Of a stretch of DNA of 5,193 nucleotides, positions 5,134 to 5,193 are shown in pieces. Source of the DNA: Oscillospiraceae bacterium (GTDB taxonomy: Bacteria > Bacillota > Clostridia > Oscillospirales > Oscillospiraceae). The stretch is taken from positions 1-5,193 of the forward strand of contig JAQWCP010000131.1 in NCBI GenBank assembly GCA_028705905.1, read 5' to 3'. The notes under the pieces are model-generated. The model was given only the letters and a program-made list of their open reading frames with translations, was not told the origin of the DNA and ran no database searches. Made by a program: the position numbers and the translations under genes. Within the stretch, counting starts at the first letter, position 1. Each line of letters begins with the position of its first letter.

Positions 5134-5164
5134 CGGGGCTATGGCATTCTCTGCCGTAGCCCCG
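5134..5164. repeat. G+C-rich hairpin after the reductase gene, possible terminator
   Basis: CGGGGCTATGGC (5134-5145) pairs with GCCGTAGCCCCG (5153-5164), a 12-base stem with one G-U pair around ATTCTCT. It lies 7 bases after the stop, as a terminator would, but no T tract follows, so it may stabilise the 3' end or act with another factor. The remaining 29 bases to the window edge show nothing I can identify. Confidence 0.55.
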
Positions 5165-5193
5165 CAACGCGCACCCCGTCCCCCATGCAGCGG

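Overview
The window is a stretch of G+C-rich chromosome with strong AGGAGG-type ribosome binding sites, intrinsic terminators and TTGACA/TATAAT-type promoters. This style, together with the family-level look of the proteins (class II aldolase tail, BirA with an N-terminal DNA-binding domain, a Pct-type CoA-transferase), suggests a Clostridia member of the Firmicutes, plausibly a gut Oscillospiraceae-like anaerobe. The taxonomic placement is inference only. All genes I can support lie on the + strand, and I see no mobile element, CRISPR array, tRNA or rRNA.

Layout: (1) 1-203 is the 3' end of a class II fructose-bisphosphate aldolase gene, followed by a long intrinsic terminator at 237-285. (2) 204-637 has no supported gene. 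It holds that terminator, a very G+C-rich nested hairpin (343-418), a small perfect hairpin (450-468), a T-rich stretch and a good promoter (539-567). (3) 638-2039 is a two-gene operon: birA (TTG start) overlaps by 8 bases a small bacterial PH-domain protein gene, and a terminator-like hairpin spans the second stop codon. (4) 2040-2489 is non-coding. It contains a near-perfect extended -10 promoter (2149-2176) and a leader of about 300 nt with several inverted repeats, including a terminator-like hairpin shortly before the next gene. (5) 2490-4040 encodes a 516-residue family I CoA-transferase of the propionate CoA-transferase (Pct/YdiF) type, followed by a textbook terminator. (6) 4097-4301 is a second non-coding leader, with a perfect dyad (4190-4207) and competing hairpins just before the ribosome binding site. 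(7) 4302-5126 encodes a classical short-chain dehydrogenase/reductase, followed by a G+C-rich hairpin that lacks a T tract.

How they fit: aldolase (glycolysis), biotin ligase (biotin attachment to carboxylases, and possibly repression of biotin genes) and the PH protein are housekeeping or unknown-role genes. The CoA-transferase and the reductase could both act on small acids, acyl-CoAs or hydroxy/keto compounds in fermentation. However, a strong terminator separates them and no shared pathway is proven. I found no clearly new multi-gene system. The most interesting material is non-coding: the structured leaders of the CoA-transferase and reductase genes, and the 343-418 hairpin.
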